Positions 54,797 to 63,979 of a DNA stretch of 64,000 nucleotides are shown piece by piece. The stretch's first letter is position 1. Every line of letters begins with the position of its first letter. The translations under genes were made by a program, and so were the position numbers. Source of the DNA: Pedobacter sp. KBW06 (GTDB lineage Bacteria; Bacteroidota; Bacteroidia; Sphingobacteriales; Sphingobacteriaceae). The stretch spans positions 544,983-608,982 of the forward strand of contig NZ_QAJL01000001.1 in assembly GCF_003852525.1 (NCBI RefSeq), read 5' to 3'. Below the pieces are notes generated by a model. That model had not been told where the DNA came from. It saw only the letters and a program-made list of their open reading frames with translations, and did no database searches.

Positions 54797-55879
54797 TTAT
54801 TTGATCTTCACTACCGCACCCGTCCTGACAGATTCGTCGCTGGCAAAAGCAACATTCAGACTATTGAGCGCATCCTGTGTAGGCCCGCTGAGGTCCAGAT
54901 CCTCCAGTATTGCCCTCAGGAAATGACGCTGCTCCCTGGTACACAACTCCTGATGATCAGGCTCATCACTCAGGTCTATCCATTCATCCTGCTTTGAAAA
55001 CTGCCCCTGTCCATCCAGCGCTGCATGATGGACTTTAATGGACTCAGTCTTGGTATGTGCATCAATCAGGTCAGACTTCCCTGCCCCTCCGGCCTCTTTT
55101 GCAAGAATCGAGACCGCACCCTTCGGCCCGATCACATCTTTCACAAAAAATGCAGTTTCACTGATCATCGGCCCCCAGCCAGACTCATACCAGCCCACAG
55201 AGCCATCCTCAAAACGAATCTGCAATTGCCCGTAATTATAATTACCCTCAGGTATATCCTCCGTTAAACGCGCACCAATTGCAGTCACCTGCACCGGTTT
55301 CGATCCTGTCATCTGACACATCACATCAATGTAATGCACCCCACAATCCACAATCGGGCTCAGGCTCTTCATCAGGTTCCGGTGTACCATCCATTTAGCC
55401 CCCTGGCTTTGCTGGTTCAGGTTCATGCGCATTACCAAAGGTTTCCCCAGATCCTGCGACAATTCAATAAACCGTTTCCAGGAAGGATGATACCGCAAAA
55501 TATAACCAACCAATAACTTCCTGTTGTATTTCTTTGCAGCATCCGCAACCCGCTGTGCAGCTTCCATACTGTCTGCCAATGGCTTTTCTATAAAAACATG
55601 ACAACCCTGTTCCATTGCCTTTATTGCAAAGGCTTCGTGCGTATCCGGATAAGTGGAAATGCAGACCGCATCGGGTTTTGTACTTTCCAGGGCCGCTTCG
55701 TAATCATTAAACAAAGCATAACCAGCACCTAACTTTTCATTCAACAGGACTTTACTTGCTCCTCTTGATACCAATCCGCAAATCTCAAATCCATCCAGCT
55801 CATGATAAGCAGCAGCATGGGATGCGCCCATATTACCGCAACCCACCACAAGTACCTTAATTTTTTTTTCTGACGACAT
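54797..55879 (-). CDS. Gfo/Idh/MocA-family oxidoreductase
   Basis: A 360-residue NAD(P)-dependent dehydrogenase, acting on sugars or inositol-type substrates in this family. The Rossmann start is KVLVVGCGNMGASHAAAYHE, the cofactor-binding EKP motif is in HVFIEKPLADSMEAA, and the C-terminal domain has GVHYIDVMCQMTGSKPVQV with the catalytic-type His. The start MSSEKKIKVLVVG fits. It is monocistronic and divergent from the cbpA gene, so no pathway can be named from neighbours. Confidence 0.9.
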   Translation of the reverse strand: MSSEKKIKVLVVGCGNMGASHAAAYHELDGFEICGLVSRGASKVLLNEKLGAGYALFNDYEAALESTKPDAVCISTYPDTHEAFAIKAMEQGCHVFIEKPLADSMEAAQRVADAAKKYNRKLLVGYILRYHPSWKRFIELSQDLGKPLVMRMNLNQQSQGAKWMVHRNLMKSLSPIVDCGVHYIDVMCQMTGSKPVQVTAIGARLTEDIPEGNYNYGQLQIRFEDGSVGWYESGWGPMISETAFFVKDVIGPKGAVSILAKEAGGAGKSDLIDAHTKTESIKVHHAALDGQGQFSKQDEWIDLSDEPDHQELCTREQRHFLRAILEDLDLSGPTQDALNSLNVAFASDESVRTGAVVKIK

Positions 55880-55976
55880 ATCTCAAATTTATTATTTTAA
55901 TTGATAAAATGAAGACAGCACCGGCAGCAACTCAAATCAATCTGCTGAATTTTAATAAAGCCTCAGAATAATACCT

Positions 55977-55984
55977 TAAATTTG
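55977..55984 (+). promoter_or_regulatory. Candidate -7 promoter box of cbpA
   Basis: TAAATTTG matches TAnnTTTG exactly and lies 20 bp before the cbpA ATG. A -33 TTTG is not evident. Confidence 0.4.
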
Positions 55985-56003
55985 AGAACAGATCAATTAT
56001 TAA

Positions 56004-56909
56004 ATGGCATTCATCGACTATTATAAAATTCTGGGTATTGACAAGAAGGCTTCTCAGGACGATATAAAAAAAGCCTACAGAAAATTGGCAAGGAAATATC
56101 ATCCGGACCTCAACCCCAACGACAAGGAATCAAACAAGAAGTTTCAGGAGATCAATGAAGCGAACGAAGCGCTTAGTGATCCTGATAAAAGAAAAAAATA
56201 TGACGAGTATGGCGCAAACTGGAAAAACTCAGAACAGTTTGACCAGTCCCGAAGGTCACAATCAGGAGGACGTACCCAAAATCCGTTTTCCGGAGGAGGA
56301 TATGGTGCTGCCGACTTCGGCGGCGGAGGAGACTTTTCAGACTTCTTTGAATCGATGTTCGGTGGCGGAAACAGAAGCTCAGGCAGAAGCAGCGTAAAAT
56401 ATAAAGGCCAGGATTACCAGGCTTCATTACAGCTTAAACTGCGGGATGCCTATAAAACCCACAAGCAAACCTTAACCGTTAACGGGAAAAATATCCGCAT
56501 CACGATACCTGCCGGTATTGCAGACGAACAGGTCATTAAATTAAACGGGCATGGTGGCCCGGGTGTAAACGGAGGCCCTGCCGGCGACCTTTACATTACC
56601 ATCAATATTGAAGAAGATGCGATGTTTAAAAGATTAAATAACGACCTGTACGTTCAGCAGGAAATCGACCTGTACATTGCCGTATTAGGAGGTGAAGTTA
56701 CGATAGAAACCCTGGATGGAAAGGTAAAACTAAAAGTTCCTGCCGGAACACAGAATGGCACAAAGGTGAGGCTAAAGAACAAAGGATTTCCTGTCTATAA
56801 AAAGGAAGGGGAATTCGGAAACATGTTCATCACTTATGCCATCCGTATTCCTGCCGAGCTGAGCGACAAACAAAAAGAACTGTTTAAAGAACTACAAAAC
56901 CTGAGTTAA
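56004..56909 (+). CDS. cbpA: DnaJ-class co-chaperone, CbpA type
   Basis: The 301-residue protein has an N-terminal J domain ([17 protein letters not shown] with the HPD triad near residue 33), a Gly/Phe-rich linker (residues ~90-125) and the type-II C-terminal substrate-binding domains ([28 protein letters not shown]). It lacks the Cys zinc domain of DnaJ. It recruits Hsp70. The CbpM-like modulator gene follows 12 bp later, the classical cbpA-cbpM operon. Confidence 0.93.
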   Translation: MAFIDYYKILGIDKKASQDDIKKAYRKLARKYHPDLNPNDKESNKKFQEINEANEALSDPDKRKKYDEYGANWKNSEQFDQSRRSQSGGRTQNPFSGGGYGAADFGGGGDFSDFFESMFGGGNRSSGRSSVKYKGQDYQASLQLKLRDAYKTHKQTLTVNGKNIRITIPAGIADEQVIKLNGHGGPGVNGGPAGDLYITINIEEDAMFKRLNNDLYVQQEIDLYIAVLGGEVTIETLDGKVKLKVPAGTQNGTKVRLKNKGFPVYKKEGEFGNMFITYAIRIPAELSDKQKELFKELQNLS

Positions 56910-56920
56910 TCCCAACAGCC

Positions 56921-57208
56921 ATGGAAACAGAATTCATCACCATCACTGAATATTGTATCAATTATGACATAGACCCTTCTTTTATCGTTTCTTTAGAAGA
57001 GTCAGGCATCATCATATTCACCATCATCGGAGAAGAAAAGTTTATCCATCAGGAACAATTCAGCGAGCTGGATAAATACATCCATTTACATTACGAGCTG
57101 CAGATCAATATTGAAGGAATAGATGCCATCAGGCATTTACTGCAGAAAGTAAGCCAGATGCAGGAGGAGATCAGGGAACTGAACAAAAAACTCCATCTGC
57201 AGGGATAA
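56921..57208 (+). CDS. cbpM: CbpM-like chaperone modulator
   Basis: A 95-residue MerR-like fold protein: an N-terminal helix-turn-helix-type segment (FITITEYCINYDIDPSFIVSLEESG) and a long C-terminal helix (HLLQKVSQMQEEIRELNKKLH). CbpM binds the J domain of CbpA and inhibits it. Position directly after cbpA supports the assignment. The identity to the E. coli protein is weak, as is usual for this family. Confidence 0.85.
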   Translation: METEFITITEYCINYDIDPSFIVSLEESGIIIFTIIGEEKFIHQEQFSELDKYIHLHYELQINIEGIDAIRHLLQKVSQMQEEIRELNKKLHLQG

Positions 57209-57247
57209 ATTCAGCTTGCATTTTACAAAAAATTACTAAATTCACGG

Positions 57248-57919
57248 ATGGCTTCATCTTATTCTCTTGCCGAAGATCTTTCTACCCTCCAGCAATATTA
57301 CCCCTACGAAACTGAGGAGCCTTACTCACCTACTTTTAATATTGGCATTTACATGCCGGGAATGGTCATCACTGCCGATCAGCCCAAACTGATTAGAAAA
57401 ATGCATTTCTCTATGGTTCCCTTTTTCTTTAAAGAGCGGAAATCAGCGATGTGTGATGCGAGAAGTTCCCAGATCCTGATCAAACCTGTATTTAAACAAC
57501 TGGTTACTGCCAATAAACGCTGCCTGATTTTAGCCGATGGCTTTTACATCTGGCAGAGATTTGGCGCAGAGAAATACCCTTTCCGCTTCCAGCTAAAAGA
57601 CCGTCAGGTCTTTGCAATGGCAGGACTCTGGTCGGCCTGGATCGATCCGGAAACAAAAGAAAGATACGAATCCTTCTGCATCGTCACTACCCCTGCCAAT
57701 CCCCTGGTCAGAGAAATCAGGAAATCTATGCCGGTTATCCTGACTCCGGAAACCGAAAAAATATGGCTGAGCAAGGAAACAAACGAAGAAGAATTACTGG
57801 CCACCTGCACCGCCTACCCGGAGGAACAAATGATCAGGTTCCTGGTTTCCAAAGACATTGCAGACAGAAGCCTCAATGATGCAAACCTCATCAAACCGCT
57901 GAACTACGTTCCGGCCTAA
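57248..57919 (+). CDS. SRAP (YedK/HMCES) family protein without catalytic residues
   Basis: Normal SRAP proteins crosslink abasic sites in single-stranded DNA through Cys2, exposed by removal of Met1. This 223-residue paralogue keeps the fold: YSLAEDLSTLQQYY, RCLILADGFYIW, FAMAGLWSAW and SMPVILTPE. All four known active-site positions are replaced: Cys2 is Ala2 (MASSYSL instead of MCGRYSL), the Asn of the NAR motif is Asp70, the Glu of FYEW is Ile101, and the His of IHDRMP is Arg158. The frame starts at 57248 with no alternative. It follows cbpM by 39 bp. It may bind DNA or a partner without chemistry. Confidence 0.85.
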   Translation: MASSYSLAEDLSTLQQYYPYETEEPYSPTFNIGIYMPGMVITADQPKLIRKMHFSMVPFFFKERKSAMCDARSSQILIKPVFKQLVTANKRCLILADGFYIWQRFGAEKYPFRFQLKDRQVFAMAGLWSAWIDPETKERYESFCIVTTPANPLVREIRKSMPVILTPETEKIWLSKETNEEELLATCTAYPEEQMIRFLVSKDIADRSLNDANLIKPLNYVPA

Positions 57920-58152
57920 TCCTCAACTCTTTTAAAATGACTGATCAGGGCAGAAAGCTCAGACTCGGCAATGAGCCTGGGATCTGCAAATTGCTTTTTT
58001 AATAAATTTCGGGGAACCTTTACCAGACCGGTAGTGGTCTGTAAAATCACCTCTTTTTCTAACAGTGTATGAGAAAAATAATCTCCTACATTAGGGTTCA
58101 GCTCGGATAACCTGATCAACAGCTCATAAAATACAAAAACGGGAATACTCAC
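57916..58152 (-). CDS. Hypothetical small protein
   Basis: A 78-residue product, MSIPVFVFYELLIRLSELNP, convergent with the SRAP gene and overlapping it by 4 bp. It has an amphipathic N-terminal part and a Lys/Arg-rich C-terminal half (LVKVPRNLLKKQFADPRL). No family is recognised. The close packing against its neighbour supports a real gene. Confidence 0.55.
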   Translation of the reverse strand: MSIPVFVFYELLIRLSELNPNVGDYFSHTLLEKEVILQTTTGLVKVPRNLLKKQFADPRLIAESELSALISHFKRVED

Positions 58153-58333
58153 AGCCCAAAGGTAAAGTAAGGCGCTTTTAATGTTAAATTATCATTACAT
58201 CAACAAATACTCCTGATTTAACATAGCATTAACCAAAGCCGCAAATTCATTATTAAAAAAGATTATCCACATATGGATAAATTAACATTATCATAACATT
58301 CAAACTCATTATTTTGCGCCAAATATCAAAACT

Positions 58334-59731
58334 ATGAGAATAAAACACCTACTTATCTACAGTTGCCTGACTATCTTCACTATAGCAGGTTGTTCAAAAA
58401 AAGACGAGACTCCCGCTACCTACAAAATTTCAGAAGATTTCGAAAATGGCCGTAAAACAAGCTATGCTGCTAAAAACGATACACTCATCACAGGGATCTG
58501 GAACTTTGATGACGCACTGGCGGGTAACCAGGCCGGAGATTTAAAAAACGGACTAAGAAGTGCCAGACTAAGAACCGGCAAGATCACCATGAATTTCGAT
58601 GTAAGCGGCCTGAAAACCCTGTACATCAGTCATGGTAAATTTGGAAAAGATGCCAACTCTACCTGGCAATTGTTAATGTCAACAGATGGAGGTACTACTT
58701 TTAACCCATTGGGTGCAGAGATTCAGGAAAGCAATGTCACTTTGGTAACAGACTCCTTCCAGATTGATGTAAAAGGAAAAGTACGTTTCCAGATCAGGAA
58801 GAGCAGTGCAACAACCAGGATAAACATCGATGACATCACCTTTAAAGGAACAGGCGAGTCCGGAATCGTTCCAGGCAAACCGAAACCGGAAACAGATCCC
58901 GGAAATGGCGGCGAAACCCCTAATCCAGGCCCCTCTTCCAGAGACCTTGTGGTTGGTGCAGATGCGCAACCCCTAACGGGAGATGACAGCAATGCCTTGC
59001 TCGGAAACCCTTCAGAAGCCAGCGCATTAACACCTGAAAACTATCTTTTAGACATGCGTTATTACATGCAATCCTACAGCAGCAGCAGAGGGATCCCGAA
59101 CTGGGTAAGCTGGCATATAGATGCCAAGAGCCTGGTTAAAGGAACCGAAAGACTGGATAATTTTGCATCCTATACAGGTTTGCCTTCTGCATTCTACAAG
59201 GTATTAAACAGCAGCTATACCGGCTCAGGTTTCGACAGAGGCCACAACTGCCCTTCCGGAGACCGCGTAAGCTCCAAGGAGGCCAATGGTGCAACATTTT
59301 TCATGAACAACATGATCCCTCAGGCACCAAATAACAATCAAAAAACATGGGAAGGCCTGGAAAGCTATCTGCGCTCACAGGTGACTTCCGGAAATGAAGT
59401 ATATGTTGTCATGGGAAGTTATGGAACTGGTGGCGTAGGAAGTTCAGGAGCAATGACCACCACGATCGACAATGGAAAAGTTACCGTGCCAGGTAATGTA
59501 TGGAAAATTGCCGTCATTATTCCTGAAGGAAATGGTGATGTTCAGCGCATCAGTGCTGCGACAAGAGTAATCGCAGTCAATACGCCAAACATCAACACCG
59601 TAGATTTCGACTGGAAAAAATACATTGTAACGGTAAGTGACATCGAGAAAGCAACAGGATATAAACTCCTTTCCAGCTTACCTCAACCGGTACAGGACGC
59701 TTTAAAAGTTAAAAAGGACTCGGGCAATTAA
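58334..59731 (+). CDS. Surface lipoprotein with DNA/RNA non-specific endonuclease domain
   Basis: A 465-residue lipoprotein with signal and lipobox TIFTIAGCSKK (Cys20). Residues ~35-175 form a beta-sandwich carbohydrate- or adhesion-type domain (ISEDFENGRKTSY, KGKVRFQIRKSSATTRINIDDITF), then a Pro/Gly linker, and from ~225 the NUC1 endonuclease domain with the DRGH motif in GFDRGHNCPSGDR and the metal-site Asn in FMNNMIPQAPNNN. It probably degrades extracellular nucleic acid for food or biofilm turnover. It has its own terminator. Confidence 0.92.
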   Translation: MRIKHLLIYSCLTIFTIAGCSKKDETPATYKISEDFENGRKTSYAAKNDTLITGIWNFDDALAGNQAGDLKNGLRSARLRTGKITMNFDVSGLKTLYISHGKFGKDANSTWQLLMSTDGGTTFNPLGAEIQESNVTLVTDSFQIDVKGKVRFQIRKSSATTRINIDDITFKGTGESGIVPGKPKPETDPGNGGETPNPGPSSRDLVVGADAQPLTGDDSNALLGNPSEASALTPENYLLDMRYYMQSYSSSRGIPNWVSWHIDAKSLVKGTERLDNFASYTGLPSAFYKVLNSSYTGSGFDRGHNCPSGDRVSSKEANGATFFMNNMIPQAPNNNQKTWEGLESYLRSQVTSGNEVYVVMGSYGTGGVGSSGAMTTTIDNGKVTVPGNVWKIAVIIPEGNGDVQRISAATRVIAVNTPNINTVDFDWKKYIVTVSDIEKATGYKLLSSLPQPVQDALKVKKDSGN

Positions 59732-59750
59732 GCCGGGTTCCAAACCCATA

Positions 59751-59787
59751 AAAAACGGTTGTCCAATGTTGGGCAACCGTTTTTTTA
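59751..59787 (+). terminator. Terminator after the endonuclease gene
   Basis: AAAAACGGTTG.CC (59751-59764) pairs with GG.CAACCGTTTTT (59771-59784), one T-G wobble, around a 6-nt loop, then a T run. Confidence 0.88.
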
Positions 59788-59844
59788 TTTCATACCGGCC
59801 CATAAAAGCCGGTTATTTAAGGCTTCAATACTGAGTGGATGTCC

Positions 59845-59852
59845 TATCTTTG
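59845..59852 (+). promoter_or_regulatory. Candidate -7 box just upstream of the SulP start
   Basis: TATCTTTG matches TAnnTTTG and ends 7 bases before ATG 59860, which would make the transcript nearly leaderless. It lies inside the frame that starts at ATG 59839, an argument for the downstream ATG. Confidence 0.4.
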
Positions 59853-59859
59853 TACTTAC

Positions 59860-61398
59860 ATGAAACCCTACCTCCGACTTTTCGACTTTTCCCAGAAAAT
59901 CAACTATAAAACTGAGATCCTGGCCGGCCTGACCGTCGCCATGACCATGATGCCCGAATCCCTGTCTTTTGCCATCCTTGCCGGATTTCCTCCTTTGGCA
60001 GGACTATATGCCGCATTTATCATGGGACTCGTAACTGCCATTTTTGGTGGAAGACCCGGACTGATCTCCGGAGGTGCCGGAGCTACCGTAATCGTCCTGA
60101 TCGCTTTAATGAAATCACATGGGCTCGATTATGTGTTCGCAGCAGTGGTCCTGGCAGGGATCTTTCAGATTGCCATCGGCTTATTTAAACTCGGCAAATT
60201 TGTACGCCTTGTTCCTCAGCCCGTCATGTTTGGCTTTGTAAACGGACTGGCAATCATCATCTTTATGGCGCAGCTCGAACAGTTCAAGGTCAATGTAAAC
60301 GGAGAAATGCAATGGATGAGCGGCAATGCACTCTACCTCATGCTTGGACTCGTTGCCCTGACGATTGCGATTGTAGTCGCATTACCGAAGTTCACAAAGG
60401 CCATTCCCGCCTCTCTGGTGGCCATTATCGTGGTCTTCCTATTGGTGTTAGGATTTAATATTGATACTAAAACCGTTAAAGACATTGCTTCTGTTAGCGG
60501 GGGATTTCCTCCTTTCCATATTCCGGAGGTGCCTTTTAACCTGCAAACCCTGCAGGTCATCTTTCCCTACGCCCTGATTATGGCCGCTGTGGGTTTAACC
60601 GAAGGTTTATTAACCCTAAATCTCGTTGATGAAATTACCGACAGCAAAGGAAACAGCAACCGGGAATGTATTGCCCAGGGAACAGCAAACATGCTCAATG
60701 GCTTTTTCTTTGGCATGGGTGGATGTCCGATGATCGCCCAGACACTGGTAAATCTTTCTGCAGGTGCAAGGGCCCGTTTATCGGGAATCATCGCTGCGCT
60801 AACCATTCTCGTGATCATTCTCTTCGCTGCGCCCATCATAGAAAGGGTACCCATGGCTGCTTTAACCGGGGTAATGATCATGGTAGCCATTGGAACATTC
60901 GAATGGATGAGTTTCAAAATCGTCAACAAAATGCCAGGACAGGATATATTTGTCGGCATTCTCGTGGCCGGAATTACCGTCTGGCTTCACAACCTTGCCT
61001 TAGCCGTACTGGTTGGTGTGATCGTCTCTGCACTAATCTTTGCCTGGGAAAGCGCCAAAAGAATCAGGGTTAAAAAGTACCTGGACGACAATGGAATCCT
61101 GCATTACGAAATCTATGGCCCCCTGTTTTTCGGCTCCGTAGCAAATTTTAATGAAAAATTCGACGTAGCCAATGACCCCCGGGAAGTGATTATTGATTTT
61201 AAAGACAGCAGGATTGCCGACATGTCGGGGATTGATGCGCTCAATAAACTCACAGAGCGATACCATAAAGCAGGAAAAAAACTACAGCTTTTCCACCTGA
61301 GTCAGGATTGCCGAAACCTGTTAAAAGACGCAGAAGGAGTAATTGTCGTCAACATCCTGGAAGATCCCACTTATAGAATCGCTACAGAAAAACAATAA
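59860..61398 (+). CDS. SulP-family anion transporter with STAS domain
   Basis: The 512-residue inner membrane transporter starts MKPYLRLFDFSQKINYKTEI. About 10-12 hydrophobic segments include the family regions MMPESLSFAILAGFPPLAGLYAA, PQPVMFGFVNGLAI and NMLNGFFFGMGGCPMIAQT. A C-terminal STAS domain (residues ~410-505) has EVIIDFKDSRIADMSGIDAL. Members carry sulfate, bicarbonate or other anions; the arsenic genes follow, but a separate promoter lies between, so no link is implied. Confidence 0.92.
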   Translation: MKPYLRLFDFSQKINYKTEILAGLTVAMTMMPESLSFAILAGFPPLAGLYAAFIMGLVTAIFGGRPGLISGGAGATVIVLIALMKSHGLDYVFAAVVLAGIFQIAIGLFKLGKFVRLVPQPVMFGFVNGLAIIIFMAQLEQFKVNVNGEMQWMSGNALYLMLGLVALTIAIVVALPKFTKAIPASLVAIIVVFLLVLGFNIDTKTVKDIASVSGGFPPFHIPEVPFNLQTLQVIFPYALIMAAVGLTEGLLTLNLVDEITDSKGNSNRECIAQGTANMLNGFFFGMGGCPMIAQTLVNLSAGARARLSGIIAALTILVIILFAAPIIERVPMAALTGVMIMVAIGTFEWMSFKIVNKMPGQDIFVGILVAGITVWLHNLALAVLVGVIVSALIFAWESAKRIRVKKYLDDNGILHYEIYGPLFFGSVANFNEKFDVANDPREVIIDFKDSRIADMSGIDALNKLTERYHKAGKKLQLFHLSQDCRNLLKDAEGVIVVNILEDPTYRIATEKQ

Positions 61399-61487
61399 TA
61401 GGGCAATGAAACCCATCCAGGGAGCTTATTCCTAAAAAATTCATGCCTAAAAAATAAATAAAACAATCACATGACTTTGAATTCTCT

Positions 61488-61509
61488 ATATTAATCGTAT
61501 TATTGCAAT
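61488..61509 (+). promoter_or_regulatory. ArsR operator box 1, upstream of arsR
   Basis: A 22-bp box containing AATCGTA and the perfect 8-bp palindrome ATTGCAAT lies 17 bp before the arsR ATG. It is 19/22 identical to a second box at 61869-61890, and the repetition inside one operon marks it as the likely ArsR site. Confidence 0.7.
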
Positions 61510-61526
61510 GTATTAATCAACACAAC

Positions 61527-61856
61527 ATGGGACTTACCAAATCAGAGATCTTTACCGACGAGCAAAACCAGTTGTCACAGCTTCTGAAAGCCATGGCACA
61601 CCCTGCCAGGATTGCCATTTTACAAAGGATCCTCATTTCCAATACCTGTATCTGCGGAGACCTGGTAGAAGAACTGGGCCTGGCACAAGCCACCATTTCC
61701 CAACATTTGAAAGAACTCAAAACAGCAGGGCTGATCCAGGGAACCATCGAAGGTGTGAGTGTTTGCTATTGCATCAACCCGGTAACCTGGAAATTGATGG
61801 AAAAGCAATTGGGTGCTTTCCTGTCTGCTTACAAAGGCGAAGCTCATTGCTGTTAA
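61527..61856 (+). CDS. arsR: ArsR-family metalloregulator
   Basis: A 109-residue winged-helix repressor from ATG 61527 (MGLTKSEIFTDEQNQLSQLL). Recognition region: DLVEELGLAQATISQHLKELKTAGLI. Cysteines are in TCICGDL (helix 3, where ArsR binds As(III)), VCYCIN and a C-terminal HCC. It releases DNA when arsenite binds. It is the first gene of a plus-strand operon with DUF6428, arsC and ACR3; a copy of its operator precedes both arsR and the next gene. Confidence 0.92.
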   Translation: MGLTKSEIFTDEQNQLSQLLKAMAHPARIAILQRILISNTCICGDLVEELGLAQATISQHLKELKTAGLIQGTIEGVSVCYCINPVTWKLMEKQLGAFLSAYKGEAHCC

Positions 61857-61868
61857 AAAAAATTGTCC

Positions 61869-61890
61869 ATATCAATCGTAAAATTGCAAT
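61869..61890 (+). promoter_or_regulatory. ArsR operator box 2, overlapping the start region of the DUF6428 gene
   Basis: A 22-bp copy of the box upstream of arsR (3 mismatches) lies between the arsR stop and the next gene; its last base is 3 bases from that ATG. A promoter or translational block here could keep the resistance genes off in the absence of arsenic. Confidence 0.65.
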
Positions 61891-61893
61891 ATT

Positions 61894-62463
61894 ATGAATA
61901 CAACCACATTAATGAACTGGCAAAGCTTTAAATCAAAGCTTCAGGAGCATCCGGAACTGATGCTCCAGTTCCAATATGCCGCAGACAAGTGGGTAGATGC
62001 CTCTTACCACATCACCGAAATCAAACAGGCCCCTATCGTATCGGTAGACTGCGGCGGAGTGATGAACTCTTGGACGGAAATCATTGTCCAGCTTTGGGAA
62101 CCTTCAGAAAAAGGCAGCGAAAGAGCCATGCAGGTGAGCAAAGCCCTGTCCATCGTGCAATTGGTAGAGAAAACTTTGCCATTAAATCCATTGGGCATCC
62201 TGAAGATCGAATTTGGAAATTCTCAATTCGACACCAGACAGATGTTTCCGGGAGCAATCAACCTGGATGGAGAAAACCTGATCGTTAACCTCATCCCTGA
62301 TGCCACACAATGCAAAGCCATTGGCCGCGGAGGAAGTTGCGGTACAACCGATACCGGAGAAGAATGCTGTGCGCCTGCCGCGAGCGAATCAAAACCTAAA
62401 ATTCAATTGATCAACCTTGCTTCCGACGGACCAGTATGTGGCCCGGATTCCGGATGCTGTTAA
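61894..62463 (+). CDS. DUF6428 family protein, arsenic operon
   Basis: The 189-residue soluble protein matches the DUF6428 group that is repeatedly found in Bacteroidota arsenic operons. The first 140 residues are without Cys except Cys53 in VDCGGVMNSW; the last 50 are Cys-rich (QCKAIGRGGSC, TGEECCAPAA, VCGPDSGCC), which suits a thiol ligand site for As(III) or a carrier role. The function is unproven. It lies between two genes whose products are known arsenic proteins. Confidence 0.8.
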   Translation: MNTTTLMNWQSFKSKLQEHPELMLQFQYAADKWVDASYHITEIKQAPIVSVDCGGVMNSWTEIIVQLWEPSEKGSERAMQVSKALSIVQLVEKTLPLNPLGILKIEFGNSQFDTRQMFPGAINLDGENLIVNLIPDATQCKAIGRGGSCGTTDTGEECCAPAASESKPKIQLINLASDGPVCGPDSGCC

Positions 62464-62490
62464 TCGCTAATTTATAAAAACCAGGAAACC

Positions 62491-62910
62491 ATGATGAAAA
62501 AAGTATTGGTATTATGCACTGGAAACAGTTGCCGCAGTCAGATTGCAGAAGGTTATTTAAGACATTTTGCTGGAAATAAAGCCATCATTTACAGCGCAGG
62601 CATAGAAACCCATGGCCTAAATCCAAGGGCCATAGCAACGATGAAAGTAGATGGAATAGACATTTCTGCCCATACCTCCAACAACATCGACGAATATCGG
62701 AACATCAACTTCGATTTTGTGATCACGGTCTGCGATAACGCGAAAGAAAACTGTCCTTATTTCCCTACCAAGGCCGTAAAATTCCATTACAACTTCCCTG
62801 ATCCGGCAAAAGCAACAGGAACGGAAGATGAAATCAACGCGCAATTTGCAGCAGTACGTGAACTGATCAAGCACTATGCGCAGAACTTTGTAAACGAAAA
62901 CCTCGGTTAG
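62491..62910 (+). CDS. arsC: Thioredoxin-coupled arsenate reductase (LMW-phosphatase type)
   Basis: ArsC reduces arsenate to arsenite. The 139-residue protein has the P-loop Cys9-X5-Arg15 in [11 protein letters not shown], with the typical GYLRHFAG helix, and the redox pair Cys81 and Cys88 in [10 protein letters not shown], the hallmark of the thioredoxin-coupled class. The DP motif is in FPDPAKATG. It follows DUF6428 by 27 bp. Confidence 0.95.
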   Translation: MMKKVLVLCTGNSCRSQIAEGYLRHFAGNKAIIYSAGIETHGLNPRAIATMKVDGIDISAHTSNNIDEYRNINFDFVITVCDNAKENCPYFPTKAVKFHYNFPDPAKATGTEDEINAQFAAVRELIKHYAQNFVNENLG

Positions 62911-62914
62911 TCCT

Positions 62915-63979
62915 ATGTCTGCAAATCACTGCTCCCCAATAAGCGAAAGAAAGAAACTTAGTTTTTTAGACCGCTACCTTACTTTATGGATCTTTCTGGC
63001 CATGGCCATCGGTGTTGGTGTTGGCTATTTCATTCCCTCCTCTTCAGGACTGATCAATTCCTTTTCCAGCGGAACAACCAATATTCCACTGGCCATCGGA
63101 TTGATCCTGATGATGTATCCGCCACTCGCAAAAGTGAAATATGAAAATATGGGGGAAGTGTTTAAAGACACCAAAGTATTGAGCACCTCTCTGGTGCTCA
63201 ACTGGGTTATAGGCCCCATACTGATGTTTATCCTGGCCATTACCTTCCTCAGGGATTATCCGGAATACATGATCGGACTAATCCTGATCGGTCTGGCCAG
63301 GTGTATAGCCATGGTGGTGGTATGGAACGAACTTGCAGAAGGAAACAGGGAATACGCGGCTGGGCTCATCGCCCTCAACAGCATTTTCCAGGTCTTATTA
63401 TACAGTGTTTACGCCTATGTATTTATTACAGTCCTGCCCCCTTTATTTGGATTGAAAGGGCTGGAAGTAAACATTACCATTGCGCAAATTGCCGAAAGCG
63501 TGGCCATTTACCTGGGCATTCCTTTTGCCATGGGCATCATCAGCAGATACAGCCTCATCCGCTTAAAAGGAGAAAAATGGTTCCAGGAAAAGTTCGTTCC
63601 CTTTATCTCTCCCATCACCCTGATCGCATTGCTGTTTACGATTGTCATCATGTTTAGCCTGAAAGGAAAACTGATCGTTCAGATCCCTATGGACGTCGTT
63701 CGCATTGCCGTTCCATTGACCATCTATTTTGCCCTGATGTTTGTATGCAGCTTCTTTGCAGGAAGGTATTTCGGTGCAGACTATTCCAAAAGTACGTCGA
63801 TTGCCTTTACCGCTACCGGAAACAACTTCGAACTGGCCATTGCCGTAGCGATTGGCGTCTTTGGCATCAACTCCGGACAAGCTTTTGCAGGTGTGATCGG
63901 TCCTTTAGTTGAAGTGCCTGCATTGATTGCACTGGTTAATGTCGCTTTCTGGTTCAGGAAAAAGTACGATATCAGCTAA
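62915..63979 (+). CDS. acr3: ACR3-family arsenite efflux transporter
   Basis: The 354-residue membrane protein (about 10 helices) pumps As(III) out. The family signature with the key Cys is [16 protein letters not shown] (~130), and [19 protein letters not shown] and [18 protein letters not shown] are conserved. It starts 4 bp after arsC, so the two are coupled. The short C-terminus (FRKKYDIS) is complete, and 21 bases of unread sequence remain to the window end. Confidence 0.95.
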   Translation: MSANHCSPISERKKLSFLDRYLTLWIFLAMAIGVGVGYFIPSSSGLINSFSSGTTNIPLAIGLILMMYPPLAKVKYENMGEVFKDTKVLSTSLVLNWVIGPILMFILAITFLRDYPEYMIGLILIGLARCIAMVVVWNELAEGNREYAAGLIALNSIFQVLLYSVYAYVFITVLPPLFGLKGLEVNITIAQIAESVAIYLGIPFAMGIISRYSLIRLKGEKWFQEKFVPFISPITLIALLFTIVIMFSLKGKLIVQIPMDVVRIAVPLTIYFALMFVCSFFAGRYFGADYSKSTSIAFTATGNNFELAIAVAIGVFGINSGQAFAGVIGPLVEVPALIALVNVAFWFRKKYDIS

